In this document: positions 43,322 through 52,037 of the stretch, one piece after another | Position numbering within the stretch: position 1 is the first letter of the stretch | Layout: every line of letters begins with the position of its first letter | Assembly (NCBI GenBank): GCA_007280515.1 | Contig: QYPL01000006.1 | Location: 1 to 64,000, forward strand | Reading direction: 5' to 3' | DNA length: 64,000 nt | Source of the DNA: Sediminibacterium sp. | Lineage (GTDB): Bacteria > Bacteroidota > Bacteroidia > Chitinophagales > Chitinophagaceae | Translations under genes and position numbers: made by a program | The notes under the pieces: generated by a model | Told to the model about the DNA's origin: nothing | Databases searched by the model: none | Seen by the model: the letters and a program-made list of their open reading frames with translations, nothing else

Positions 43322-44698
43322 TTAAAAATTTATACCCGTATGCAAATATAACCCTTTGTCGCCAAGCTGATTCAAGCTGTAATCAATTTTTAAAACAAAA
43401 TCATAAATACTAATAATGTCCAAGCCTACTCCCGCCGTTCTTATGAGCGTGTTGGCAAGGCGACTATTATTAACAGGTCTTTCACTGTAGACATAGCCAA
43501 GATGAGTAAAGGCCTTGAACCAAAATTGATATTTTATAAAAGGAAACCTCTTCATCGGTAATAAATTTTTAATAAGCACTGTTCCTAATGCATGGTGAAA
43601 AGAGGCTTTCAAAATACTCGCTGCATTTCCATCTACTACATAATATTCTAACCCATTCATTTGCAAATTACCATAGCCCAATAATTTATTATCGGTATAG
43701 TTTTGATTGGATAAAAATTTAACCAATGTATTAGATTCCAAAAAAACAAAATTCGATTTTGAAAAAGGGTGCGCCCACATTTTTTTAAGTTGGATAGAAC
43801 TTAAATTACTATTTTTTGAAAAGCGTTGATAGAAAATGAAGTCGGTAGACTGGCCCTTGGTAGGATAAGCATTATAGTCAAAATGAAAACGGGAAAATGA
43901 TAAAGAGGCATCTACATAAGAAAATATTTTTTGATGACTGGGCAAGAAATTAGCTTGGTAAAGAATTGCTGAATCACTAATCTCATTTTTACCAATACCT
44001 ATTTGAAAACTATGTCTATCATATAAATTAGGACGGTATAATATACTTGCATTGGCACGATAGCCTTCTTGTATAATATTATTCGTTTTATAAAAAACTT
44101 GCTTGTCTAATTTGGTATCGATATTTATTTCTTTTTGTGTGAAATTTTGCCAACCCAAGGCTAAACCATAACGTAGTTTTTTATCAATAAAGGGTGTTTG
44201 ATATCTAAATATAGACTGTTGTGTATAGCCAGTAATAAAAGCAGCGGTTAGCTTATCGTTATTCCCCGAAACATTGGCTTGTCTTAGATTGAATCCGTAA
44301 TTGACTCTATCTAAACTTCTATTTTGATCATTCCACCATTGGCTAAAATTTCGATCTACCCATCTGAAATAAGGAGTGGGAAATAAATACCATCTTTCAC
44401 TCACATTAATTTTGATGACCACTTGATTGCTATCAATAGCTTCTGAATGCACAGCTACTTGTTCAAATAAGGAAGTATTGTATAATTGTTGTTGAGAGAT
44501 AGTATCTAAAATGGCTAGAGAATCTTTTGATATAATATCCCCCTGGTGATAAGTCAATTCTCTTAAAATAATATAAGGTTTAGTTTTTCTATTACCCTCT
44601 ATTTGTATGGAGGTAATTTTTATTTGTGCCGAAACTAGGTTTGAAAAAAATAAAAAAGAAGCAATAAAAAATAATAGATATTTTATTTTATTACACAT
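43322..44698 (-). CDS. Short Omp85-family protein with one visible POTRA domain
   Basis: A 458-residue outer-membrane protein. The signal ends LVSAQ; residues about 26-105 form one POTRA-like domain (KITSIQIEGNRKTKPYIILREL...VVIKINVSERWYL), then a barrel runs to the strand KGLYLHTGINF. Full BamA has several POTRA domains, so this is a compact relative, perhaps of the surface-antigen or TamA-like branch. Partner and substrate are unknown. The start overlaps the CBS gene stop by eight bases. Its position upstream of nadK appears stable in related genomes (recollection, not checked). Confidence 0.82.
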   Translation of the reverse strand: MCNKIKYLLFFIASFLFFSNLVSAQIKITSIQIEGNRKTKPYIILRELTYHQGDIISKDSLAILDTISQQQLYNTSLFEQVAVHSEAIDSNQVVIKINVSERWYLFPTPYFRWVDRNFSQWWNDQNRSLDRVNYGFNLRQANVSGNNDKLTAAFITGYTQQSIFRYQTPFIDKKLRYGLALGWQNFTQKEINIDTKLDKQVFYKTNNIIQEGYRANASILYRPNLYDRHSFQIGIGKNEISDSAILYQANFLPSHQKIFSYVDASLSFSRFHFDYNAYPTKGQSTDFIFYQRFSKNSNLSSIQLKKMWAHPFSKSNFVFLESNTLVKFLSNQNYTDNKLLGYGNLQMNGLEYYVVDGNAASILKASFHHALGTVLIKNLLPMKRFPFIKYQFWFKAFTHLGYVYSERPVNNSRLANTLIRTAGVGLDIISIYDFVLKIDYSLNQLGDKGLYLHTGINF

Positions 44699-45350
44699 CT
44701 AAATAATTCATTAAATGATGGTAATGACTTTCCATATCATTGTGTAGTGGTGACTTTCCAAAATAATGTAACACTTGATAATCATAGCGTTCAAAAGTAG
44801 CTATAATGGCAGAAGCCTCTTCTTGATTAATTTTAATGGTAATTATCATGGCACCCGTTGCTGGCTCAAAAAAACTATTTAGTTGCAAAATTTGAGCATT
44901 ATTGGTTTCTACCAAGCGGCTCATTTCTGCTAAAGAATATTGATAGGGAGAAATGGAAAGCACAATAATGGCTCCATTTTGTTCAGCGCCTAAGAAACGA
45001 TTTATATATTCATTCAAAATTTTCTGTGTAATTACCCCCAAGCATTCTTGCTGCTCATTTAAAACAGGCAGTAATGAAAGTTCATGTTTAGAGAATAATT
45101 CTAAGGCTTTTGTAAAATGTGCCCCACCGTTCAATCCAATTCGTGGCAAGCCTTCTGCAATGCTGGCCATGGTTTGATCTAAGGCAATATCCAATACCGA
45201 TTCTTTGGTTACTAAGCCAATAAAATATTCGTCTTTTAAAAGAGGTAAATGTTGTACTTCATAATCTTCCATACATTGCAATACAAAGGAGGCAGTATCT
45301 TCCAATCGAAGCAGGGGAAAACCTTTTATAGCCATTTCATTTGCAATCAT
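44691..45350 (-). CDS. CBS-domain protein
   Basis: A soluble protein of about 219 residues. The ATG at 45350 (MIANEMAIKGFPLLR) is chosen because the track start adds ten residues reading into the upstream gene. Two CBS motifs cover residues about 1-120 (LPLLKDEYFIGLVTKESVLD and LSLLPVLNEQQECLGVITQKILNEYI). The C-terminal half (GAIIVLSISPYQYSLAEMSRLVE) resembles an ACT-like regulatory domain. Such proteins bind adenine nucleotides and sense energy or ligand state. It sits between an alpha/beta hydrolase and the short Omp85 gene. Confidence 0.85.
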   Translation of the reverse strand: MIANEMAIKGFPLLRLEDTASFVLQCMEDYEVQHLPLLKDEYFIGLVTKESVLDIALDQTMASIAEGLPRIGLNGGAHFTKALELFSKHELSLLPVLNEQQECLGVITQKILNEYINRFLGAEQNGAIIVLSISPYQYSLAEMSRLVETNNAQILQLNSFFEPATGAMIITIKINQEEASAIIATFERYDYQVLHYFGKSPLHNDMESHYHHLMNYLDV

Positions 45351-45360
45351 AAGATGAGTA

Positions 45361-46122
45361 TTATTTAGGTAAAGAACCAAGAAATTTTTCTAAGATGATG
45401 TTAAACTCAGCAGGTACTTCCATCATGGGAGCATGTCCACATTTATCAATAAAATCTAACTGGCTATTGGGAATTAATTTTTTAAACTCTTCTGCCACAA
45501 AAGGAGGCGTGACGATATCATTCTTACCCCAAATTAATAAAGTAGGTTGCTGAATTTGATGCAAGTCTTCTGCTAAATTATGTCGAATGGCACTTTTTGC
45601 TAAAGAAAGAATTTTAATGACTTTAAGTCTATTTTTGGTGATCTCAAAAACTTCATCCACTAAAGCTGGAGTGGCAACGGCAGGATCATAAAAAGTTTGA
45701 GCAGTTTTGTTTTTGATATATTCGTAATCGCCTCTTCTAGGGTAACTATCGCCCATTGCATTTTCAAACAAACCACTACTGCCTGTTAAAATAAGCGACT
45801 TCACTCTTTCAGGATGCTTCAAAATATATACCAAGGCAACGTGACCTCCTAAAGAATTACCCAATAAATGAATATGGGTATAATTTTTATATTCAATAAA
45901 GGCGGCAACATGTTTTTCTAAACCCGATACTGTGGTATGTAAAATATCTAAATCAAATAAAGGCAGTATGGGCACTACTACTTTATGGGTGAATCTAAAT
46001 TTTTCAATTAGGTCGGCAAAATTACTTAGGGCACCGAAAAGTCCATGACAGAGCATTAAGGTTTCCCCTTCTCCTACTTCTAGGTATTCAAAGTTTCCGT
46101 CTTTTATAATCTCGTATTCCAT
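45361..46122 (-). CDS. Alpha/beta-fold hydrolase
   Basis: A 253-residue serine hydrolase. The fold motifs are LMLCHGLFGALSNF (oxyanion region), the nucleophile elbow LLGNSLGGHVALVY with its Ser, the acid in LLIWGKNDIVTP and the catalytic His in DKCGHAPMMEVP. There is no signal peptide. It resembles esterase or 2-hydroxy-6-oxo-hydrolase-type enzymes; the substrate cannot be told. It starts the tight series ending in bamA, with only ten bases to the CBS gene. Confidence 0.92.
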   Translation of the reverse strand: MEYEIIKDGNFEYLEVGEGETLMLCHGLFGALSNFADLIEKFRFTHKVVVPILPLFDLDILHTTVSGLEKHVAAFIEYKNYTHIHLLGNSLGGHVALVYILKHPERVKSLILTGSSGLFENAMGDSYPRRGDYEYIKNKTAQTFYDPAVATPALVDEVFEITKNRLKVIKILSLAKSAIRHNLAEDLHQIQQPTLLIWGKNDIVTPPFVAEEFKKLIPNSQLDFIDKCGHAPMMEVPAEFNIILEKFLGSLPK

Positions 46123-46261
46123 AGTCTTTTGCTAATGGGCTAAAGATAGTTAATTCGTTTTAAAAAAGGTGCATCTTAGGCCTTCGCTTATTTTGTTATT
46201 ATTAGATTAATAACAATTAATTAACTTATTCAAAGTCAATGAATTATTTGAATTTTGACCC

Positions 46262-46777
46262 TTATTTAAAGGGGTTAGAAAAAGTGGTAAAAGTACTTTT
46301 AATGGATGGAATCCATATGGCTGCTTTTTCCATACAATAAGGCCACCATTTTTGAAGATAAGTATAAGTGTAAGTGTCTTTCATCTCAACAACTTGTACC
46401 ACCCCTAATACTTGTAAAAAATAGACAACAGCACTAAGCATTGTAAAATAAATAAAGCCATATAAAATAATTCCTAATAATTTATTCAACCAGCCTAATA
46501 ATAACCATTCGGCAGTTTGTTGCAATATTCCAGAAATAAATTTTAATACAATTAATACTAAAATTAAAATAACTAGAAATGAAATAAAGGGTAACCAGTG
46601 AGAAGCAATCTTGGTATGTTCTTTTAATAAATTAGCCACCCATCCTGCAAATTGAAAAGCTAGAATTAATCCAATCATTAATGAAAAAAAGGAAATGATT
46701 GCTTTAATGAACCCATTTCTGTAGCCTTGTAAAAGGGCAATAATTAAAATAGTTCCTGTGAGTATATCTAACCACAT
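46262..46777 (-). CDS. CvpA-family membrane protein
   Basis: A 171-residue inner-membrane protein with four hydrophobic segments and the family start MWLDILTGTILIIALLQGYRNGFIKAIISFF. CvpA-like proteins are implicated in colicin V production in E. coli and in envelope stress tolerance generally, with no enzymatic role known. It begins four bases after the yqeY stop, so the two are co-transcribed. The C-terminal region after the last segment is short and amphipathic. Confidence 0.9.
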   Translation of the reverse strand: MWLDILTGTILIIALLQGYRNGFIKAIISFFSLMIGLILAFQFAGWVANLLKEHTKIASHWLPFISFLVILILVLIVLKFISGILQQTAEWLLLGWLNKLLGIILYGFIYFTMLSAVVYFLQVLGVVQVVEMKDTYTYTYLQKWWPYCMEKAAIWIPSIKSTFTTFSNPFK

Positions 46778-46781
46778 AGCA

Positions 46782-47234
46782 TTAGGCGCTTAATAAAGTT
46801 TTGGCAATAGCAGAAATGACTTTACCATCTGCTTGACCTGCTAATTGTTTAGTAGCCATGCCCATTACCTTACCTAAGTCCCCAGGACCAGCTGCACCCA
46901 CTTGCGTAATAATGGCTTGCACAGCAGCTTTCACATCTTCTTCACTCATTTGTGCAGGTAAAAACTTTTCTATCACAGCAATTTCTTCAGATTCCTTTGT
47001 TGCTAAATCTGGTCTATTTTGTTGTTCAAATATGGCTAAAGAATCCCTGCGTTGCTTTACTAATTTCTGTAATAATTTTAATTCTGTTTCTGCAGCAATA
47101 GCCCCACCAGCACCAGGTTCTGTTTTTGCTTTTATAATTTCTGCTTTAATGGCCCTTAACCCTCTTAACAAAGCTTCATCTTTGTTTTTCATGGCGTCTT
47201 TCATTAAAGACATCACATCGTTTTCTAAAGACAT
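46782..47234 (-). CDS. GatB/YqeY domain protein
   Basis: A 150-residue all-helical protein of the YqeY family, related to the tRNA-binding tail of the amidotransferase subunit GatB. Typical stretches are AMKNKDEALLRGLRAIKAEIIKAKTEPG, LQKLVKQRRDSLAIFEQQNRPDLA, EIAVIEKFLPAQMSEEDV and GDLGKVMGMATKQLAGQADGK. It may influence tRNA-dependent amidation or tRNA binding, but its function is unproven. It is followed directly by cvpA and preceded by gldC on the same strand. Confidence 0.94.
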   Translation of the reverse strand: MSLENDVMSLMKDAMKNKDEALLRGLRAIKAEIIKAKTEPGAGGAIAAETELKLLQKLVKQRRDSLAIFEQQNRPDLATKESEEIAVIEKFLPAQMSEEDVKAAVQAIITQVGAAGPGDLGKVMGMATKQLAGQADGKVISAIAKTLLSA

Positions 47235-47254
47235 AGTATAATTAATTTATTATA

Positions 47255-47298
47255 GTTTATTTATTATTTGTGTTTTGTTATTTATTATTTGTTATTTT
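47255..47298. repeat. 22-bp tandem duplication at the gldC 3' end
   Basis: Two adjacent 22-base copies, GTTTATTTATTATTTGTGTTTT and GTTATTTATTATTTGTTATTTT in near-register, cover the stop codon of gldC. It is one of several short tandem duplications in gaps of this window. Confidence 0.65.
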
Positions 47299-47632
47299 CT
47301 GAAAGTTGACTGGCTCTAAATTTGGTATAAAAAGTTTTAGCGAATTCTTTAAACTCGTTTGCTAAGGTTTCATCTTGCGTGGCTCTTAAATAGGCATCGC
47401 TCATGCCCATTAAATTTTGATAAAAGAAATCAGCCATTTCATCCACCATCATATCCTTGGTCCAAAGGTCAATACGAAGTGCGGTTTTATCCGTGGGATC
47501 CCAAAAAGTAAGCATCATAGCGCGCGCTTCCTGTGCTTCTGTAGCTGTGCTATCGGAGGCAGACCACTTTATATTTTGAGGAATTTTTTGATCGTCTAAA
47601 CCAATGTTTACCTGAATACTTGACTGATGCAT
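47285..47632 (-). CDS. gldC: Gliding motility protein GldC
   Basis: A soluble protein of about 115 residues; the ATG at 47632 (MHQSSIQVNIGLDDQKIP) fits family length better than the track start. Shared features are the IQVNIGLDDQKIPQNIKWSA opening, LTFWDPTDKTALRIDLWTKDMMVDEMADFF and SDAYLRATQDE. GldC was identified in flavobacterial gliding; it is widespread in non-gliding Bacteroidota too, so motility cannot be concluded. It is a good phylum marker here. Confidence 0.93.
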   Translation of the reverse strand: MHQSSIQVNIGLDDQKIPQNIKWSASDSTATEAQEARAMMLTFWDPTDKTALRIDLWTKDMMVDEMADFFYQNLMGMSDAYLRATQDETLANEFKEFAKTFYTKFRASQLSENNK

Positions 47633-47678
47633 ATTAAAATTTTGAAACACAAAAATACAAATTAATTAAATAAGAACC

Positions 47679-48755
47679 TTATGAACTCTTCAGCGTAAGT
47701 GGTATGTATACAAGCCCTGCATTCTTCTTTTTGGCATATAAATCGCTTAACCACTGCTTACCCATTCTTGCCCTTCCTTGAAGGTATAGTTCGTCCTTAT
47801 AGTATAATTTGAAATGATTAGAGAGTCCTCCTTTTTCTTCAAAACTAAACTGCTCGCCCGCTTCTTGCCAAGAGCTAGGTATTGAAGCGCTTGGATTTTC
47901 AGTATTATTAAAAAGTAGTGGTATATCATACTCAATAGCCATTTCAATTAAAATGGTTTTATCAAAATTAATACTGTTGAATAAAATGACATAGCTAGCC
48001 GCTATCCATGCAGGCTCCATTTTGGATATTGATTTAATAAAAATAGATTCTTTAAACTTATAACCCGTTAATAAAGCCCGGGCCTGTGCAATCTCTTTAT
48101 CATTTTCAACAATGAAAACCAGTGCCATATTCGTTTGTTGCCATTTTTTAAATATAGAAAATTCTTTAAGCATATCAACAATGCCATTCAAAGGTTGAAA
48201 GGCTAAAAAATAATTAGCCCCATCGGTTAAACTATTTTTAGCGTCTGCTAAAGCCACCCATTCATATAAGGGTAAATTTGTAAGTGGCAGGTAGGCTTCG
48301 TGTATTTTATTAGTGTAGCGCTTATATTTATTTTTTAAAAAATCAAAGGCCCATTCATTGATGGCATAAGTAGCTGTAGATTTTTTAAGATAATTTTTAA
48401 AGGCCTTTGTTAAAGACCATTTATGTATAATGGGAAGTCCTGCTATAAAACCAGGTTGCGTTAAGGCAATAAAATAATGTGGAAATTGATCACTTCCTTT
48501 TAGGCCTGCTCCAAAATGAATAATGGCAGCATTGGTCACTTCCTTGATTAATTTTTCTGCAGCTATTTCTTTTATAATGGTCACCGTATCGTTGTTTTGC
48601 TCCAGCACCAGTAATTGTTCAGGCAAATTATCCCCTACTATATAAAAATGAATTTGTGGTGAACTCAATCCTAGTTCAATGATATCCAATACCTTCTGAG
48701 ATAGCAGGGCCCTTGGAATCTCAAATTTGGAACTAGTTAATATAAATAAACGCAT
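47679..48755 (-). CDS. GT-B-like glycosyltransferase-related protein
   Basis: A protein of about 358 residues; ATG at 48755 (MRLFILTSSKFEIPRAL) replaces the track TTG. It has a GT-B style layout: an N-terminal Rossmann-like half (IHFYIVGDNLP, IIHFGAGLKGSDQF), then a linker with YLPLTNLPLY and a C-terminal half in which FLAFQPLNGIVDMLKEFS, ALVFIVENDKEI and AWIAASYVILFNSINFDKTILIEMA resemble the nucleotide-sugar domain of GT4 enzymes. Catalytic motifs are not clear, so it may be a degenerate or divergent member. It is divergent from the MerR gene. Confidence 0.6.
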   Translation of the reverse strand: MRLFILTSSKFEIPRALLSQKVLDIIELGLSSPQIHFYIVGDNLPEQLLVLEQNNDTVTIIKEIAAEKLIKEVTNAAIIHFGAGLKGSDQFPHYFIALTQPGFIAGLPIIHKWSLTKAFKNYLKKSTATYAINEWAFDFLKNKYKRYTNKIHEAYLPLTNLPLYEWVALADAKNSLTDGANYFLAFQPLNGIVDMLKEFSIFKKWQQTNMALVFIVENDKEIAQARALLTGYKFKESIFIKSISKMEPAWIAASYVILFNSINFDKTILIEMAIEYDIPLLFNNTENPSASIPSSWQEAGEQFSFEEKGGLSNHFKLYYKDELYLQGRARMGKQWLSDLYAKKKNAGLVYIPLTLKSS

Positions 48756-48828
48756 CAGCAAAAATACTGCATACTTAACAATTTATCCACCAATCATTTA
48801 GGAAGCTTAGTTCCTATTAATAGTCCCC

Positions 48829-48836
48829 TAACTTTG
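48829..48836 (+). promoter_or_regulatory. TAnnTTTG element four bases before MerR ATG
   Basis: TAACTTTG is an exact TAnnTTTG match and is separated from the ATG at 48841 by TTCT. Initiation at the usual distance would give a leaderless or nearly leaderless mRNA. Confidence 0.55.
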
Positions 48837-48840
48837 TTCT

Positions 48841-49452
48841 ATGGCAAAACACTTGCACCAACTTGACTTATTTGGAATGGAAATAGACCAACCAGTGCAT
48901 ATTAAAGCACCGGTTGAAAAAAAGAAGCCTGCTTTGTCTAAGCTTGAACAAATAGCAAGCGTAAAAGCCATTTCACAAATACACAAAGAGGTAGCAGAGG
49001 AAGAACTGCTTCCTACTGTTTCTAGATCACCGATGTCATTTACACATCATCATGCAAGTAGTAAAAGAGGAAGAAAATCATTTGCCTCAATGGACGCCGA
49101 TATACATACTTTAAATATTCCAGCCTCAGAAGAATTAATTAAAAAATTATACTACCCTATTGGTGAGGTAGCAAGTTGGTTTAATGTCAACACCTCTTTA
49201 ATAAGGTATTGGGAAAAAGAATTCAAACAACTACAACCTAGGAAAACAAGAAAAGGAGATAGATTATTTAGAGCACAGGATATTGAATTTTTACGCCAGC
49301 TATATTTTTTACTGCGTGAAAAAAAATATTCTATCGAAGGGGCTAAAACTTATTTAAAGAATAATAAAGAAAAGGCAGAAAAAGATAATGCCGTTTTAAA
49401 TAGTTTGAAAAATATTAAGCAGTTCTTGTTATCGCTTAAAGAGTCTCTATAA
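48841..49452 (+). CDS. MerR-family transcriptional regulator
   Basis: A 203-residue regulator. The winged-helix domain lies at residues about 100-175 (KKLYYPIGEVASWFNVNTSLIRYWEKEFKQLQPRKTRKGDRLFRAQDIEFLRQLYFLL), followed by a short helical tail. About 95 residues precede it, Lys- and His-containing and apparently disordered, which is a common arrangement in Bacteroidota MerR proteins (recollection, not checked). There is no Cys-based metal site in the C-terminus, so metal sensing is unlikely. The inducer and targets are unknown. Confidence 0.9.
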   Translation: MAKHLHQLDLFGMEIDQPVHIKAPVEKKKPALSKLEQIASVKAISQIHKEVAEEELLPTVSRSPMSFTHHHASSKRGRKSFASMDADIHTLNIPASEELIKKLYYPIGEVASWFNVNTSLIRYWEKEFKQLQPRKTRKGDRLFRAQDIEFLRQLYFLLREKKYSIEGAKTYLKNNKEKAEKDNAVLNSLKNIKQFLLSLKESL

Positions 49453-49467
49453 AATAGAATGCTAGTT

Positions 49468-50529
49468 TTATACAGTAGTGGCGAAATAAATCGAATGATC
49501 GTTTGCGTATTGAATAGCTGCTACATTTATTTTTTCTTTCAAGGCTATAAATTCATTGAATTCCAATTGCATACTTACTAAGCACTCAATATGTAATACG
49601 TGAAACTGTTTACCTGCCTCTGAAACATATACCAAAACATTACCGACATTTTTAAGCTGTCTAATTTCATTTTGAATATACTGACTATAAGCTGCTAATT
49701 GTAAAGCCGTTGTAGCTACACTTAATTGTAGGTCTAGTGTTATTTTACGCTCGGTTCTTAGACTAATGTTGTCTACGATGCTATCCACCATTTGTTTATT
49801 AGGTACCGAAATATAAGTTTTATCCTCGGTACGAATGCGCGTGCTGCGTAAACCAATTTTTTCAATCGTGCCCGTAAAATTATTTACTTTCACTAAATCG
49901 CCAATGGTAAAAGGTTTATCAAAGAAAATAATAAAAGAGGCTATAATATTTTCCAAGCTTTCTCTCATAGACAAGGCCACAGCGGCTCCTACGAGACTTA
50001 AGCTAGTAACTAAATTACCTATGTTTTCATTAAATACATAATGTAAAATTAATAAAAAGCCTACAATGTATAATATTACTTTAAAAAAGTCTCTAAAAAA
50101 TAAAACCAACTGGTCGTCAGTTTGATCCTTGCTGAGCTTGGCTTTTTCTTCTAATACAATAGCCACAAATTCTAGTGTTCTTAAGCAAACGCGTATAAAT
50201 AAAATAATAAAAAATAATTTCACTACCGCTTCCACTAAAACTTGAAGGGTTAATTTATATAAGTGAATATTCCACTGCGCTGGAAATTGAAGTTCATACA
50301 AGACAATAATGGCCACCAAATAAATAAGAAATTGTTCAATAGGAATAATTAAGCGGTGTACGTGGCTCTTCCTTAATTCTGAATGATTCTTTTTATCAAT
50401 CCAGGTATAAATCAAACTTGCAAAAAAACGAGAGATAAACCTTTTTACAATGAGGGCCACTATTAAAACAGCCCCAATGGCTATATAACTTCGTAAAGAA
50501 TTATTTAAAAATTGTTGATCTAAATTCAT
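49468..50529 (-). CDS. MscS-family mechanosensitive channel
   Basis: A 353-residue inner-membrane protein with about four to five hydrophobic segments and the pore-lining MscS helix region (GNLVTSLSLVGAAVALSMRESLENIIASFIIFFDKPFTIGDLVKV). The beta domain then has GTIEKIGLRSTRIRTEDKTYISVPNKQMVDSIVDN, which is diagnostic. It releases solutes under hypo-osmotic stress. It starts 12 bases after lpxH ends, suggesting co-transcription with lpxH and the LUD gene. Confidence 0.94.
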   Translation of the reverse strand: MNLDQQFLNNSLRSYIAIGAVLIVALIVKRFISRFFASLIYTWIDKKNHSELRKSHVHRLIIPIEQFLIYLVAIIVLYELQFPAQWNIHLYKLTLQVLVEAVVKLFFIILFIRVCLRTLEFVAIVLEEKAKLSKDQTDDQLVLFFRDFFKVILYIVGFLLILHYVFNENIGNLVTSLSLVGAAVALSMRESLENIIASFIIFFDKPFTIGDLVKVNNFTGTIEKIGLRSTRIRTEDKTYISVPNKQMVDSIVDNISLRTERKITLDLQLSVATTALQLAAYSQYIQNEIRQLKNVGNVLVYVSEAGKQFHVLHIECLVSMQLEFNEFIALKEKINVAAIQYANDHSIYFATTV

Positions 50530-50541
50530 AACTAGTATTTT

Positions 50542-51303
50542 TTAATCTTCTTTCCAATGAAGTAATTGTATATCCTGTCCATCAAATACAGCATAGCTGT
50601 TCGACCTTAACCAATCTCCCAAGTTAATATAACGACTAGTTTCATTAATAGGTATGTCTAATGGATAATGCCTATGACCAAAAATAAAATAATTGGCAGT
50701 AATTTCTTTTGCTTTTTGTTTCGAGTAAATAATTAACCATTCCTTGTCTTCTCCCATAAATATTTCATCGGCATTGCCGGTCTTGGCCCTGCTCTTGCTG
50801 CTAAAATAATTCGCTAGTTGAATGCCTAAATCGGGATGTAGCCATCCAAATAACCATTTACATAAAGGATTGCTAAATATTTTTTTTATGAATTTATATC
50901 CTTTATCACCAGGACCTAATCCATCTCCATGCCCTATAAAAAATTTCTTAGCGCCAAATGTAAATTCCCCTGGTTCAAAATATATTTTTGCATTTAACTC
51001 CTCAGTTAAATAATCTTTCATCCATAAGTCATGGTTACCCGTAAAAATATGCAGCTCAATGCCCGCGTCAGATAAATCAGCTAAGCAGCCTAGTAGTCTC
51101 ACAAAGCCTTTAGGAACCACGGTCTTGTATTCAAACCAAAAATCAAAAATATCGCCTACGATAAAAATAGCAGCAGCATCTTTTTTAGCATTTTGTAAAA
51201 ACTTTACTAAACGCTTCTCACGCAAATGACTTTTCGCTTGATTAGGAGCACCTAAATGGAAATCAGAAAGAAAGTAAATTTTTTTACCAGGCACCCACTG
51301 CAT
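50542..51303 (-). CDS. lpxH: UDP-2,3-diacylglucosamine diphosphatase (LpxH family)
   Basis: A 253-residue metallophosphoesterase acting in lipid A synthesis, releasing UMP to give lipid X. Motifs are FLSDFHLGAPNQA, IVGDIFDFWFEYK, FTGNHDLWMKDYL, FIGHGDGLGPGDKGYKF and YFIFGHRHYPLDIP, which together supply the dimetal site. The family also includes LpxH2-like and other phosphoesterases; overall pattern and length favour LpxH. It lies between mscS and a tandem-repeat gap upstream of the LUD gene. Confidence 0.9.
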   Translation of the reverse strand: MQWVPGKKIYFLSDFHLGAPNQAKSHLREKRLVKFLQNAKKDAAAIFIVGDIFDFWFEYKTVVPKGFVRLLGCLADLSDAGIELHIFTGNHDLWMKDYLTEELNAKIYFEPGEFTFGAKKFFIGHGDGLGPGDKGYKFIKKIFSNPLCKWLFGWLHPDLGIQLANYFSSKSRAKTGNADEIFMGEDKEWLIIYSKQKAKEITANYFIFGHRHYPLDIPINETSRYINLGDWLRSNSYAVFDGQDIQLLHWKED

Positions 51304-51323
51304 TTAGTCGCTTATTTAATTTA

Positions 51324-51371
51324 TAATAGTGTGTCTATATAATACTGTGTCTAAATAATAGTATATCTACT
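51324..51371. repeat. Three tandem 16-bp repeats
   Basis: TAATAGTGTGTCTATA, TAATACTGTGTCTAAA and TAATAGTATATCTACT are consecutive with exact 16-base period. They lie in the gap between the LUD stop and the lpxH start. No other feature is seen there. Confidence 0.75.
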
Positions 51372-51378
51372 AAAGTTA

Positions 51379-52020
51379 CTAATCTAATAACTTATCTACT
51401 AAAAAACAATACACTTCTTTGGGGCCATGTACACCCACCACCAAGGTTTTTTCAATATCGGCCGTACGACTTGGTCCTGTGGCATAACTAATCATAGATG
51501 GAAGAGCATCCGATTCTGCTTTGAATGCAGCCAAACTATCACTAATATCAAAAACTAATTGATGTGTATAGGCAATACAAATATGTATGGGCGCATACAC
51601 GCTTGAGGTTCTTCCACTTAGTTGTTGACTACTTAAAACAATCGTGCCTGTTCTTGCAATTAAATGATCACATAAAGTAATGGCCGCATCGCAGCCTGCT
51701 AAATCATCGGTATTTACAGGATCAAAGCTAAATTCTTTCATATCATCTAACCAGCCCGATTCTCTAGAATATATTTTCTCCCATTTATTTGAATGAATAA
51801 GTTGTGCTAGTTGATTCACCAACTCCCCCTCATCGCTGCAGTATACAAATTTACCTAGTAGTTCTGTAAATTTTTGCGCAAAGCCAATGGCTAATTCTTG
51901 TTCGGTAGGAATAAAAATAGGTCTGTCCGCAATCTGATCAGGGAAGGGAACGGCAACAGGCTTTTCTAATGCTTGTTTAATTTTTTGTAAAATTTTCGTT
52001 TTCGCTCCTTGTGATTCCAT
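51379..52020 (-). CDS. LUD-domain protein (LutC/YkgG-like)
   Basis: A 213-residue protein of the LUD family with the central VNTDDLAGCDAAITLCDHLIARTGTIVLSSQQLSGRTSSVYAPIHICIA and the terminal GPSRTADIEKTLVVGVHGPKEVYCFLVD. LutC belongs to lactate-utilising LutABC complexes, but lutA and lutB are absent here. In Bacteroidota a solo LUD gene next to ftsH is common, so the role is likely different or regulatory (inference). It begins 17 bases after the ftsH stop. Confidence 0.9.
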   Translation of the reverse strand: MESQGAKTKILQKIKQALEKPVAVPFPDQIADRPIFIPTEQELAIGFAQKFTELLGKFVYCSDEGELVNQLAQLIHSNKWEKIYSRESGWLDDMKEFSFDPVNTDDLAGCDAAITLCDHLIARTGTIVLSSQQLSGRTSSVYAPIHICIAYTHQLVFDISDSLAAFKAESDALPSMISYATGPSRTADIEKTLVVGVHGPKEVYCFLVDKLLD

Positions 52021-52037
52021 TGAATAAAATTCAGTTC

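Noticed and set aside
46858-47241. 127-residue plus-strand ORF opposite yqeY
   Set aside because: The minus-strand frame encodes a clear YqeY protein; the plus-strand product is Cys/Phe/Ser-rich shadow sequence.
51379-52020. Lactate utilisation operon LutABC
   Set aside because: Only a LutC-like LUD protein is present; lutA and lutB are absent, and its neighbours are ftsH and lpxH.
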